64,000 nt of DNA, from assembly GCA_011009095.1 (NCBI GenBank), contig VTPC01091258.1:558001-622000 (forward strand), in the 5' to 3' direction. Positions 45,989 to 57,590 of the stretch are shown one piece after another. The translations under genes and the position numbers were made by a program. This stretch comes from Ignelater luminosus (lineage: Eukaryota; Arthropoda; Insecta; Coleoptera; Elateridae). Position 1 is the first letter of the stretch; each line of letters begins with the position of its first letter. Under the pieces are notes generated by a model. It made no database searches, was not told the origin of the DNA, and was given only the letters and a program-made list of their open reading frames with translations.

Positions 45989-46708
45989 GGTAAACGTGCA
46001 GTTTAGGGCCCCAAATGTTTCCGAATGTGCGCATGCGCCAGAACGGCCAGAACTGAAGTAAATGTCTGTTTGCAACATTCCCAAATTCTTTGTAATGTAT
46101 ATTCTATATCAAACGAAATGTACACATATTTATAAGGTAAATATTAAATAAAAAAGAAAAAAACGGAAAAAACATTCGTATATTTATAGTAAATTTTAAA
46201 ATAAAATTAATTTTAAAAGACAACTTAAAATTAAATAAATTAAAGTATGTTCTCATTTTATAAAGTTTAATTCTAAATTGTTTTTTTAAAATGTATTTCA
46301 ATTTAAAATTTACTATAAATATACGAATGTTTTTTCCGTTTTTTTTTTTGTAGACAGAAATCAACGATTGGTGCACATGGCACCGGCTTTAGAAGCTCTT
46401 TAGCTTCTCTTAAGCCCAATTTTGACGGCAGAACGCAAAGCTCGTATGCATCGGTGGAGGCGTGGTAGATTGAAGAAGGTGCAGCAAGTAGGCAAGGGCC
46501 CGGGAGAAGGGGGAGCAGCGCCCGCGCAAGGGGGTGATGTTGATATGATTTTCTTTTTTATTTAATATTTACCTTATAAATGTGTACATTTGCTCTGTAA
46601 TAGAGTATACATTACAAAGAATCTGGCAATGTTGCAAACAGATATTTACTTCAGTTCTGCCGCATGCGCACATTTGGAAACATTTGGGGCCCTAAACTGC
46701 ACGATTAC
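45989..46708. mobile_element. Foldback element: nested inverted repeats around a GC-rich core
   Basis: The outer arms (about 45989-46148 and 46559-46708) are reverse complements over some 150 bp, including GTGCAGTTTAGGGCCC and GGGCCCTAAACTGCAC, with a small indel and scattered changes. Immediately inside the left arm is a second, perfect 44-bp inverted repeat (46157-46200 with 46302-46345, core AACATTCGTATATTTATAG). The remaining ~200 bp (46355-46555) is strikingly GC-rich (AAGGGCCCGGGAGAAGGGGG) against its AT-rich surroundings and holds a small AGAAGCT...AGCTTCT hairpin. No transposase was seen. No clear target duplication was found. A minus-strand ORF across the left part (46104-46376) is an artefact of the AT-rich arms. 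Confidence 0.7.
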
Positions 46709-47649
46709 CAATACAAACGTGTAGCCCTGATTAAGCTAACAGCTCGAAAAGAAAGGGCTAACAAATGAATGTAAAGTAATGCGTGTGCAGTCGTTCCCAA
46801 CATAATACGAATTTCGACCACTAGATGTCACTAGCAGGATTAAATAGAAAGATATTTACTTAAAAACCGAACAGCTGATTTTTTAAAATTACATAGGAAA
46901 AATAGTTTTTAAATAACCAAAAATTTAAATAAAAATAACTATAGTAAGAACTAGTCAATAAAAATCCAGTATATGAGAAAATTATTGAAAATAAAACAAA
47001 GGCATATATCAAGTTTATATAATATACACAAGGTGCACCAAAATAAATTGTTACACCGTAACAATGTAACTCTATTTTCTAGTACTCACAAGTTTACAAG
47101 AAAAAAGAAAAAAGATCATATGCATATCAGAACCTATTAAGGCATTTGTAATCCAACCACTTACTACTATTACTACTACTACCATATTACTACTTTCATA
47201 AAACTTAAATAAATTGTACAAAGGTTTTTGTGGTAGCCAATTCTTTAGTTTAGATTTAACTGTTTTAAGGGTAGAAACATTTTTTATGTTACATGAAGAT
47301 AATTAAATATTTCAATACCGTCATGAAAAGGATCACGTTGACTTGACTATATTTGGAAAAAACTACATCGACTTTATTTTTTGTATTGTAATAGTGATTA
47401 GCTTCATGTAATGATAATAATATATGCTTTATTTTAAAAATGTGCTCCGTTAGTTTAAGTACTATAAGCAAGTCATAGTTAGAACCTGTTCTTGAATAAT
47501 TTTGTTCTACGAGACTTTTTTATTTTCATATTACACTTCACCCAAATTTCTTTTGTGTTTGGAATTCCATGCCATAACTCATTTTACTTTTCAAATATGC
47601 GTAATATACCGTTTTGGAAACGGTTGTGTTCATTTTATTTCTAATATGA

Positions 47650-48170
47650 TTAATTTTGTATATTGCTAAACCTAATAAATTGTTCAAATGTGCAATAGTA
47701 GACTTCATGGTAATTTATTATCTATTCCTATCTCAATAAATTCATTATTTCTAACATTTTGTATACTATCCAGGCAAGACACAATGTTTTGGCAGATCTC
47801 GGAGTTCTAAACCGCATGTTAACAGTTTCTTTGTACTTGATTTTTAATTTAGTTGCGGTAAACCAACCACAAAATTTATTCAATACAGTTTCTGACTTTG
47901 AACATAAAAGGGTTTTATTTTTACTTTCTATATATGTGTCGTCGGCGAATAAAGTGAATTTACAGTCGCGCACAGCCGTTGGTAGATCGCTAATATATAA
48001 CACTTGTCCAAGAATACTTCCTTGTGGTACACCACACGGAATTAACCCTTGAACCTTGCTTTTTGTGATATGCCCGCATTCGTTTTGATGTATTAGAACA
48101 TTTTGTTGTCCTTCATGTAAATACGATTTGAACTATTGCTTTGGATAGATCCCACAAACATTCCAGAGCT
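47650..48170 (-). pseudogene. LINE reverse transcriptase remnant (minus strand)
   Basis: The minus strand reads GLIPCGVPQGSILGQVLYI, then ISDLPTAVRDCKFTLFADDT and CGWFTATKLKIKYKETVNMRF. These correspond to the RT motifs GVPQGS.LGP, the catalytic FADD box and the LKLN..KT..M.F thumb start, typical of Jockey/CR1-type elements in insects. The catalytic Asp pair is intact, but the upstream palm is frameshifted and the C terminus is missing. It lies antisense within the last dpr intron. Confidence 0.75.
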
Positions 48171-48643
48171 AACCTTGCTATTTTAAGCAAAGATGTTTTC
48201 ATGAAAGGAAAAAACGTTTTTGAAACAGTAGAAGGCAGACTGTACTGTGATTTATAAACTTCAGCCTAAAGTTCTCTTTTGAAAAGTTGTCACCTGGAAA
48301 AACTCACTGTAAATTCTGACTCAGTAAATCAAAAAAGAGAAAATAAAAAGGAGAAAAACCAGCAAACATTAACAAAGAAGGTTGGAATACGCATACAGAT
48401 CTTTAAGTTTGAAACCAAGACAGCTACCATTAGATTTTTAAGCGTAATTGATATCAGATTATTGTATAGTATTCATGTAGCATTCCACATTTTGAAGTTT
48501 ATTTCGGTTCTTAAAATTACATCATTTTAAGAAACTTCCCAGTTATTTCTTTAATAGCATGTCATTTTTATCACTTAGCGATAAGACTTTATTAAAACCT
48601 TATTTAGTATCAACACATTGTAATAATAAATTTAATGTTTTAG

Positions 48644-49044
48644 TGTCAAAGGCGAAGATAATAGGAAATCCGGAGTTGTACATCAAAAGTGGAAGCGACA
48701 TCAATCTTACGTGCATTGTACTGCAAACCCCGGATCCACCGAGCTTCATATATTGGTACCGTGGAGGAAACGTCATCAACTACTCGCAGCGAGGCGGAAT
48801 CAGCGTTGTGACTGAAAAACAAACGCGCACAAGTCGCCTTCTTATATCTAGAGCTTTACCTACAGACAGTGGAAATTATACTTGCTCTCCATCGAGCAGC
48901 GATGCTGCTAGTGTACTAGTTCACGTGTTAAACGGAGAACAACCAGCCGCAATGCAACACGGCAATAATAGCAGTACGGCTATTTGTTGGACAATAGATT
49001 GTCTCTTATTGGTGTTATTACAATGTTTTGTGTTCGAAAGGTGA
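48644..49044 (+). CDS. dpr: dpr-family Ig protein, last exon (Ig domain 2 and GPI-type C terminus)
   Basis: The acceptor is TTTTAG (AG 48642-48643), phase 1, completing a Val codon. The exon encodes the second Ig domain: SKAKIIGNPELYIKSGSDIN, LTCIVLQ (first Cys), YWYRGGNVINYSQRGGISVV, SRLLISRALPTDSGNYTCSP (second Cys). It then has VLVHVLNGEQPAAMQHG, a conserved tail in Dpr proteins, a short Asn/Ser stretch and a final hydrophobic run CLLLVLLQCFVF before TGA 49042-49044. The ending looks like a GPI-anchor signal, not a transmembrane helix with a cytoplasmic tail, as is usual for Dprs. Possible N-glycosylation sites include NLT, NYS, NYT and NSS. Sequence upstream to 48559 is open but intronic. 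Confidence 0.95.
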
Positions 49045-49680
49045 ATTCTGTGAACATTCCGATTATTATGTGATTTAATCAATATCAACGACGGATGTCC
49101 ATGCTTGTAAAGTTAAGGCATTGCCGTGTAAATATCATTCGATACTGACCAGTTAGATACTTGTGTGTAAAATATATCATCCCGTTTCATGTTAATGTTC
49201 TAAACATAGATTTTATACATGTATAGATACAAATTAGATTATTGTTAGTATTATTAAAATGTTTTGGATATCGATGTTCCCCAATCATGTCCTTTATATC
49301 AATTTCCTCATTTCTCTAATCAAGACTGCTTGGAGTCAAATAATACTAACTTAGTATGTACAGAAATTGATGAAATAATTTCCTTATTACTTTCTTGTTT
49401 AAGTTTGACTTTTATGAAATGTAAATAAGATTTAAATTTCTATACAGACGTGGTTGTTTAAGCTCAATTTACCCTTAAACTCTGTGTACTTATACATTAC
49501 AAGTGAGAGTACAAATTATATTTAAAACGCAATATATATTTGACCAACAAATAATAGTATGAGTTATATTTTATATAAAAACTTTATTCGTTTAAACCTA
49601 CTGTTACAATAAAGATCTAGATGCATGAATAAAAGCTAAATAAATAAATAAATAACTTTTAAAATATTCGTTAATCTTTC
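49045..49680 (+). other. Likely dpr 3' untranslated region
   Basis: AT-rich sequence after the stop codon with no ORF. Candidate poly-A signals AATAAA occur at 49608-49613 and 49628-49633, followed by (AAAT)n. The transcript end is inferred. Confidence 0.5.
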
Positions 49681-50540
49681 TCAAAGAGAAATCATTTAGG
49701 TATAAGCGACGATTTCAGTTAACCTTAGTGTGCTACATGCAATTCGTCATGGAGTATTAAAAACTGCCAAACGCTTTATCGAAAGCTTCTTAAATTTTGA
49801 CGTATGAACCCTTAACGGGATAAATTGATTGGCTCCTTACATTTGAAAAGCTTTTATTGTTGATAAAAAATCCGTATATTTTGAAAGCAAATAGAAGTTT
49901 CTTAACCTTTTAAACTTCATACTATGCGTCAGATATTGCAACATTAAATCAGTAGTGTACAACCTCTGAAGTTCATTCCCTATTCAAGTGAAAATTGTTT
50001 TGTGCACGTTTAATATTTTTTAAATTTAGAGATGTGCGATCAGCTTCGTAACAGATAGTAACACCAGCTGCTATGTGTAATTATAGAAGTGTAAATTGAA
50101 CTATAACGTAGAGGGTAATTGCAGCGCAAAACTCATCCTTGGAATTTTCAAAAGTGCAGAAGATATGACGTCTTTTAAATTCACAAGAAAGTGGCGGAAT
50201 TTGGTGAACACTGATTTGTCACGAATTAACTAAAGACACCCGTTGAGATTTTCATGATATCCTAGAAAAGCAATGTTTATGGTTAATGTTCTTCCTTTTT
50301 ACTTACTCTGAGAAATAAGTTATATAAGTATTGTCGAGACAACTTTATCGGTTATAAGCACAGTTTGGATTCTATTCCAAATGCATATTTTTACATTTCT
50401 CACACCTTTTACATATTTTGTTCGTATTTCGTTAATTCTACGGCATATATTTTGTCAATTTGACAAGCGTTTGGTTAACTCGAGTAATTTATTGATTTCT
50501 ATAAAATTTACATCTAAATCGTACAACGCGTACCCTTCTT
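49681..50540. other. AT-rich DNA, nothing recognised
   Basis: No domain, repeat pair or RNA gene was identified. Confidence 0.4.
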
Positions 50541-51530
50541 ACAAAACATCAAATGCATCATCCAAAATCAACTATAGAAAGAGTAACCCTAAATCGAAAC
50601 GAAGATATAATATGTCTTCATAATACGCCAATACAAAACCTTCGCCAGCACTTTCATTCCAGAACAGACAGTATACTACGTACAGCTGTAGCGTCAGTTG
50701 ACACAAATAATACGAGTCTTAAATTAGTCCAAATAGAACTAGAAACTAAAGACCCAAGGGATATCTAAAAAGAAAAGCTAGACAAATGGAGCTCGAAGCA
50801 ATCATACGGAAGATACTACAACTTATCCCGCCAAAATTACATTCACAAACGACAAACATACAAATGGCTGGACAGAGGAGATCTACCAGAAACAGAAAAA
50901 TTTGTAATCGGCATTCAAGATTAAGTAATACAGGCAAAAGATTACAAAAAATACATAATGAATGAACACATGACAGATGATAGTTTCAGAAAGCGGCATA
51001 TACAAACAGAAACTATGCAACACGTAATAGGAGGGTGTGTCACGCTAGCCCAGCATCGAGTACACAGAACGACACAATTCTTCTGCAAAAGTCATACACC
51101 AAGAGCTTGCATTAACACTCGGACTTATCAAAGAACAGAACAACTGACAGGCCGGACTACACCACACAATAGACCTAGCAATACACGGATAGATAAAAAC
51201 CAAAAACATACTTACTTGATAGATATAGCTATCCCAGGCGATGCCAATGTTAACAGTATCTGTATTACTAAACTACAAAAATATCTACAACTGCCGTTAA
51301 AAATTAAAAACATTCAGCAACAACAAACAGCCATCCTAGTTCCATTCCTAATGTCGAACACAGGTGTGACACCCAAAATATTTGAACAATCTATGGCAAA
51401 ACTAAAACTACCCACAACATAAGTAACAGAACAAAGAATCTGTTTACTTCAGTTAATCTCGTAAACCAGAAAGAATACGGGATAAACATCCCGAGAAAAG
51501 GAAAATAATATTAATAAACAATCTTCACTG
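50540..51530 (+). mobile_element. R4/Dong-like LINE, C-terminal half (fragment 1 of the array)
   Basis: The + strand frame, with a few breaks, runs through NRNEDIICLHN (50593), SYGRYYNLSRQNYIHKR, LDRGDLPETEKFVIGIQD, then MNEHMTDDSFRKRHIQTETMQHVIGG (50958-51035) and NQKHTYLIDIAIPGDANVNS, ILVPFLMSNTGVTPKIFEQS, ending TAA 51420-51422. The order is the palm-proximal thumb, a CCHC-like motif with its Cys pair lost (His and last Cys remain), and a restriction-like endonuclease with IDIAIP. The tail ends near AATAATATTAATAA (51507-51520), consistent with the TAA-associated 3' end of other copies. Confidence 0.7.
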
Positions 51531-51949
51531 GAAACAGATACTTCTACAGTAGTGAAAACAGATCAGCAGTATACCTCATTAAACCTCAGTAGCAATAACT
51601 TGAAAACTACAAAAAGTATAAGTCCAATGAAACCTTGCTAGAAACCTTTACCTTACACAAAAGGGCGAAAGAAGCTCGATAGATGTTAAGAATCTGCATA
51701 ATTTATAAATAAAAAACTTAGGTCATACTTCTACAATAGAGATACACAAAGCATATTGCATAATAATCAACGATAATAGAAATTCTCTGTGAGATTTAGC
51801 AGACAAGAACAAAAAAATAATTATTACAACAATAAAAGATAAAAAAGAATTATAGACAAAAACAAATACACAGATTTTACTACAGCTTTTTAAACCAACA
51901 GCACAGATACAGAACAGTCAAGTCAGTAGTTAGTAAAAGAGAAATTGTT

Positions 51950-52345
51950 TATGAAAACAGAAGGTTATATGCAAGTAATACAAGCTAGAGTTACAGAAAC
52001 GAGAAATTACAAAAAGTACTTAATGAAAGATACAACCGTAGTAGATTGATGGCCAGTGTAGGAAATGCCATAACAGTAAAAGAAAAACTGAACAAGTACC
52101 GTGTGAATGTAAAAATATAGCAGCTACAGAAAAGACACGACAATGTAACAAATGATAGTCCATCATACATTAGCAATGAAATATCGTTTAACAGAAATTT
52201 CGAAATTCTTTCATAAATATCAGCCACGAGCAGTATTAAGAAATAATAGTTATAAACTCTATTGGAACAGTACTATAATTACTGATAAACGAATACCACG
52301 TAATAGACCTGTTATAAGTGCTGATTAACAAAGATAAACATAAAA
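51950..52345 (+). mobile_element. R4/Dong-like LINE endonuclease fragment (fragment 2)
   Basis: The + strand reads FMKTEGYMQVIQARVTETRNYKKYLMKD (about 51950-52030), then a degraded finger, then KFFHKYQPRAVLRNNSYKLYWNSTIITDKRIPRNRPVI (about 52200-52310). YWN..I.TD..IP.NRP is the entry to the restriction-like nuclease core in this family. The Asp of RPD is replaced. It is decayed by stops and frameshifts. Confidence 0.6.
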
Positions 52346-52439
52346 CAATGCTCAGATATTATATATTAACAATTGTTGATGGATATCTTTTATATCAACA
52401 CACAAGTTAATAGCCAGAATGATTAATTCATTATTATAA

Positions 52440-54190
52440 AATCCAAAAGAAACACCTATCTTTCTTACAAAATCTTTCTTACGTATCTCATACCTAAATC
52501 CAATGAATCAAATGACCCTACCCAGTTGAGACCTACTACTCGTTTGCATGAGATTATCACTTCCATTTTAACAAATAAAATTGGAGTTAATTTAGAAGAA
52601 AATTGAACAATGTCAGAGACGTAGTCATGGTTCTCAAGGATGTAAAGATCAATTAAATGTAGATCAAATAGCAATACAACAAGTGAAACAAAGTCACAGA
52701 AATGTATAGTCACAGCATGGGTTGATTATACGAATATTACAATTATAACATGCGATCATTAAAATTTCAGTTCCCAGAAAAAAATTCAAGTCTTAAGTTA
52801 ATCCATTCTCAGTAAAAATTATATGTCAAATTAACAGGTTGAATTTGTTTTATTGTGTTAATTGGTTTTGTAATTTGTAGCTTATGTATTGGCCTTGGTT
52901 GGCGTGCATATGTCTAAGCTACGCTCTACAGAAGAACTTCATAGCCTACCGGGAACTGAGATTTTAATGATCGCTTGTTATAAAGTTAACGACAATACTG
53001 TTAATTTATTGCACCATTTCTGAGCACATGGCGAACACTTTTGAATATGAAGCTGCATAACGTGCTATCTAGAGAAATAAAAGTACAACAAGGAATATAT
53101 CAAGGTGGCAGCATTAGCCCTTTGTGGTTTTGTTTACCGATATACCCGTTTAAGTCAGCTTTTGCAAAATAGGAAGATGGGTTATTAACTATTTGGAAGT
53201 AGTAAACATCTAAATGTCACAATATAGCATTTCTTAAATACAAATCACCAAAAATTGTATGCCGAAAATATAACACAGTTATCAAGTCTATTAGACATAC
53301 ATAACAAAAGAATTTTCTAATAATATGGGAATGGAATTTGGACATTGATAAACGTGCAATACTAACTGTGCATAAAGAAAAACTTATTGAAACGGAACCA
53401 TTAAGATTGTAGCTAAATGAAACACTTATTAATTCTCTAAACCCAAGCGACACATACAGATATTTGGGATTAGCTCAGAATCTCCCTATTTCTTCTAATA
53501 AATTAAAAGAAAATTTAATCAGAAAGTATATGAACAGATTAAAAAGCATTTTAATGAGTAAACTAAATAGTAAAAACATGTTTACCGCAATAAATGTTTA
53601 TTGCATTCCGGTACTGACATATTCAGTCAGTGTTGTGCATTAGATTAAAACGGATCTTGAAAATTTAAAGATTTTATTCGTACTATGTACTATGTACTAC
53701 GCAAAAACAAAATACACTATTATAAATCAGCAATAGAAAGACTATGTATACCTCGCAAGTAAAGTCTACTAATAATTGCGTTACCAAACTTCGTCAATAC
53801 TTTTTGGAACAGACATATAATTCGGATTTATACAGAATTCTATGCGTGGCTGATTACAATTATAGTCCTTTAAATATATCTGTCATTAATTATGCTCTCG
53901 AAACAACTCCACTAAAAAATAAAATAATATACTGGAAAGAAAAACAACTTCATGGTAGATATCCACATATGTTGGAAAGTTCAGACATTGTAGCAAGCAA
54001 CCAATATTTGCCAATTGGTTACTTATATCCTGAAACGGAAGGATTATTTTACGCTATACAAGATTAGGTTATGGCAAAAAGTAATTATCCAAAGTATATA
54101 TTAAAAGAAAATATAGAAGATCGATTTAGACGATCTGACCAGCAAGGAGAAACTATACAGCATATTTTATCTTCATGCACAACGACATAA
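52440..54190 (+). mobile_element. R4/Dong-like LINE, RT through zinc motif (fragment 3)
   Basis: Following shifting frames: TYLIPKSNESNDPTQLRPTT (RT start), TRLHEIITSILTNKIGVNLEEN, AWVDYTNI (palm A region), QQGIYQGGSISPLWFCL, MGMEFGIDKC-type thumb text at about 53320-53360, SDTYRYLGLAQNLPI (53445), KSILMSKLNSKNMFTAINVYCIPVLTYSVSVV (53550-53640). An ORF at 53744-54067 contains LYRILCVADYNYSPLNI, KEKQLHGRYPHM and PETEGLFYAIQD. It ends with DRFRRSDQQGETIQHILSSC (54120-54180), a finger that has lost its first Cys pair. The catalytic YADD has decayed to unreadable sequence near 53250. This is the most complete RT-to-finger copy besides fragment 4. Confidence 0.72.
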
Positions 54191-54349
54191 TTTGTCCTGT
54201 AGTATAAGTAATATTACTTTTGGATGAAGGTAAGTTTGGTTGTTAAATCATTTTATTTTGGTCTGAGGAATATGTGATAGGGCGTTATATAGACCTTTTA
54301 GAGATACCCTGTATATTTCCAGATATGAAACATCTTAAAAAAACCAAGA

Positions 54350-56785
54350 CCAAAGAAAAGCAATAATAGAAAATATGCTCCCATAAAGTATATTGATTAC
54401 CATTAAAGAAAGAGTCTTAGGACAAGAAGAATTTCCTGTAATGCAACTGAATTTAATAAAAGGAATAGAAGAAAATATGATGAAATATTATGGAGCAGAT
54501 CCGAAAGACTACCTAAACTAAAATGCAACAAAATACAATTAATTGTTATACAAACAATTAACACATAATTTGAGACAATCTACAAATATAGTAGAAATTA
54601 ATGATTTAATATACTGTAGAGTTATTAGCACACTATATTTAAATGCTCAAAAATCATATGTAACAGACAAACCAAGAGAACGGCAAACAAGTAAAATGAT
54701 GTGGGAAAGATAAATTGAACAAAGAGTAAATGAATTAAAAAGTGATATTGGAAAGTTAACGACTTCTAAAAAATGGTAACACATCAGAAAAACTAGAAGG
54801 GAAGATTAAAAAAATTGTTAATAAGTATGATACGATATAATATATATTGAACCAAAAAAAAAGACAAACGTTAGGAGCTCTAGCAAAAAAAATTATAAGG
54901 TACAGGAAATCATATAACAGAAACAGAAAGAACGGGTTATTTAAAAATAATGAAAGACTTTTCTATAGATTATTAAATAAAAAGGAAGATTATACAGGAA
55001 GATACCCCAATAAAGAAAACGTTGAACAGTTTCGATCGGATATACGGTTACAAGAAGAAAAACACAATCATCAAGCTAATTGGATTAACAACGAGGAAGA
55101 TTTTCACAGAAATATTATTCCAGAGATGCAGTTTGGACAAATACCGGAAGATGATGTAAAAGCAACTACTAAAAATACTTGTAATTGAAAAGCATCTGGA
55201 CTAGATCGAATCCATAACTACTAGTCAAAAAAGTTTACTTGTCTCAAGTTTTAGTAACCCCATCAGAAACTTCAGTATTTTTAAGAAAAGTTTTAGCAAT
55301 TCTAATACCTAAAAGTAGACAAACAGAACATCCAACACAATACAGACCTATCACGTGCTTATCAACAATGTACAAAATACTTACGGCATTACTAACACAG
55401 AGAATAACTGCACACGTAGAAGAAAATAACTGCAGAGAACAAAAAGGTTGTTGTAAAGAAGCTAAAGGATGTAAGAAACAACTTACAACAGATAGCATTG
55501 TTACTGAACAGGCAATACACAAAAAACAAAATAGCAAATGTATAGATTACAAGAAAGTATATGACAGTATACCACATATATGGATAAATAAGATTCTAAG
55601 TATTTATAAGATTCATCCTAAAATTTCATATTTTTTAAAAGTAATTATGTTCAGGTGGTCGACTATTCTTACAATGAACACTGGAATACTATCATAAAAT
55701 CTAAACTAATTGAAATAGCTCGAGGCATATTTCAGGGGAATTCATTTAGCCCAATACTGTTCTGTAGTGGTTGATTTAAAAAATTTACATTATGATCAAA
55801 TTGAATAACCAAAAAAAACATTTTTATCCAATTGAAAACAATTCAACGTTATATCGAATTATTAATGCAGGTTTCAATTATACCCCACTAAAACTAAGAG
55901 AGGGGGAGTATAACATTCAACAAGAAAAACAAGTAAAGAGAGTAAAAAGAAAAGGTGGGAAAGCAAAGAACTGCATGGACAACATCCTTTCTAGGTAAAA
56001 CAAGAGTACATGAAGAAAATGGATCTAATGCATGGTTGATAAAGGAACATTATTTCCAAAACCAGAAGGATACATGATTGCTATCTAAGACAAGATAATC
56101 AGTACGAAGAATTATAGAGAAAATATTACGCAAAATCTATTAATTATTAATGATACTTGTCAAATACGCAATCCACAAATAGAGACCATACGCACCTAAT
56201 AGCAGGTTGTTCTGTATTGGCCACCAACAGATTATACGTATAATAGTGTAGCAAAAATTGTCTATCAGCACCTTGTATCTAAAACAATTTAATAGAACAG
56301 AAAGTTTCTTGCTATATGTACTCACCGAAACCATCTCTGGAAAGTCATAATGCTAAATTATATTGAAATCGACCTGTCATCACAGATATCCTGTAGAACA
56401 AACCCGACATAGTAATGGTTAACAAAGAACAGAGAAAGACGTATTTCATTAAAATTTCCATACCATTGACAAGTGAAAAATACATGGAGCTTGCTACTAA
56501 AATAAAGCACGTGGCATCAAACTGAAATCTAAATTGTACCAGTTATAATTTCCTCAACAGCAGTAATAAATATTGCATTACACAGAGCATTAAAAGAACT
56601 ACAATTGCCAGAAGGGTTTTATAAAGAAATTCAGAAAGTTGCTATTCTAGATAACTGTAGAATTACAAGAAAATTCCTACAATAGTAGTTTAATAATTTA
56701 GAGTGTTGTTATCTTAGTTTCAGCTTCAATTTTTATTTTCCGCTATAACTAACGTAACCACTGAAACTGTGAATAAATAAAAAAA
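54350..56785 (+). mobile_element. R4/Dong-like LINE, near full-length decayed copy (fragment 4)
   Basis: It begins with Lys/Glu-rich N-terminal sequence (from about 54350). The ORF at 54847-55185 carries the pre-RT region (KKIIRYRKSYNRNRKNGLFKNN, RLFYRLLNKKEDYTGRYPN). KASGLDRI replaces the usual K.PG.D.I. The ORF at 55239-55697 carries RT motifs: LAILIPKSRQTEHPTQYRPITCLSTMYKILT, EQKGC, CIDYKKVYDSIPH (palm A). Then come the thumb (55792-55998, LYRIINAGFNYTPLKL), HLIAGCSVLA (finger end), LYWNRPVITD, NKPDIVMVNKEQRKTYFIKISIP (nuclease RPD-like and D motifs at about 56370-56460) and VAILDNCRITRKFLQ, ending TAG at 56681. About 100 bp of tail leads to the TAA microsatellite at 56786. Confidence 0.75.
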
Positions 56786-56829
56786 ATAATAATAATAAAG
56801 AAAATAGTAGTAATAATAATAATAATAAA
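56786..56829. repeat. TAA microsatellite (interrupted)
   Basis: (AAT)/(TAA) runs at 56786-56799 and 56808-56829 separate R4/Dong-like fragments 4 and 5. Confidence 0.9.
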
Positions 56830-57311
56830 GAAGCGGGAGAGACAATAATACTGTGGAATAAACAAATACAGACAGAGAGGGAGATTAGAGCTAACAAACC
56901 GGACATAGTAATTAAACAAGAAAAATGAAGATTAATGTTTTATCATCGACGTAGCAGCACCAGGAGACAAAAGAGGGAAAGAAAATGAAACAGAAAAAGT
57001 TTTGAAGTACAAAGAACTAGCGTTAGAAACACAAAGAATGTGTAATTGTTGAACTAAGGTCATCCCGGTAGTTATTGGAGCGCTTGGAACGATCACAAAT
57101 AGCTTTAAAAGTTATATAAAAGAAATCTTTGGTCATCAATTCTCTAAAAGTTTACAGAAAGGCGTATTGTTTGGCACATACTGAGAAGGTTCTAGGAGAA
57201 ACATCAAATGAGTAAATTTAGACTTCAAAGCGTATAACATCTGTCTGAGGGACATAGAGTGTCCCAGACAAGAGCAAAATCCAGGAGACACCTAAGTAAT
57301 ACTAAAAGGAC
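56830..57311 (+). mobile_element. R4-like LINE 3' fragment between TAA repeats (fragment 5)
   Basis: The + strand reads ETIILWNKQIQTEREIRANKPDIVIKQEK, then FIIDVAAPGDKRGKENETEKVLKYKELALETQRM across a frameshift, then KVIPVVIGALGTITNSFKSYIKEI and QKGVLFGTY. The KPDIV...DVA.PGD pair is the restriction-like nuclease core. The wording (VIPVVIGALG) differs from the other fragments, so this is a second R4-type lineage. TAA repeats lie on both sides (56808-56829 and 57312-57360). Confidence 0.7.

Positions 57312-57360
<49 letters not shown>
57312..57360. repeat. (AAT)n microsatellite, 49 bp
   Basis: A perfect AAT/TAA run at the 3' end of fragment 5 and the 5' side of fragment 6. Confidence 0.95.
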
Positions 57361-57361
<1 letters not shown>

Positions 57362-57559
57362 GATGAGATAAGAAGACGAGTGACTTTTAGACATTGCAGT
57401 TCCATTAAGTTAAGCACATTTAGAAGGATTTATGCAGAAAGCTACAATTTTAGATGCATGTCATATCGTTACCCGATTTCTGCAGAATAATTTGTATAAC
57501 TTGATTATCCGTTATACAAAATTAATGAGAAACCATCTAGAGATGAGAAATACAACACA
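57361..57559 (+). mobile_element. R4/Dong-like LINE 3' tip between TAA repeats (fragment 6)
   Basis: Begins CGATGAGATAAG just after the microsatellite. The + strand reads LDIAVPLS, then KATILDACHIVTRFLQNNL, the extreme C terminus of the family, and about 60 bp of tail to the TAA run at 57560. The copy is heavily 5' truncated and internally deleted. Confidence 0.6.
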
Positions 57560-57590
57560 ATAATAATAATAATAATAATAACAATAATAA
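57560..57590. repeat. TAA microsatellite, 31 bp
   Basis: (TAA)n with one C interruption, separating fragments 6 and 7. Confidence 0.92.

Larger units (their letters stand above)
35390..48643 (+). other. dpr intron (13,254 bp), loaded with transposon debris
   Basis: A GT...AG intron, phase 1. Inside lie antisense gypsy-type remnants (35597-36274 and about 36880-42480), a TIR element (about 43183-43468), LINE-like pieces (43930-44030 and, on the minus strand, 47650-48170), a foldback element (45989-46708) and AT-rich filler. Stretches with nothing recognised: 36300-36870, 42750-43170, 44030-45980 (including a short Lys/Arg-rich ORF at 44532-44723), 46710-47640 and 48180-48640. Confidence 0.8.

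Noticed and set aside
46104..46376. 90-aa minus-strand ORF with Phe/Ile/Lys runs
   Set aside because: Produced by the AT-rich palindromic arms of the foldback element.
49045..50540. Additional dpr exons after 49044
   Set aside because: The exon at 48644-49044 already ends with the conserved Dpr tail, a hydrophobic GPI-type signal and a stop.
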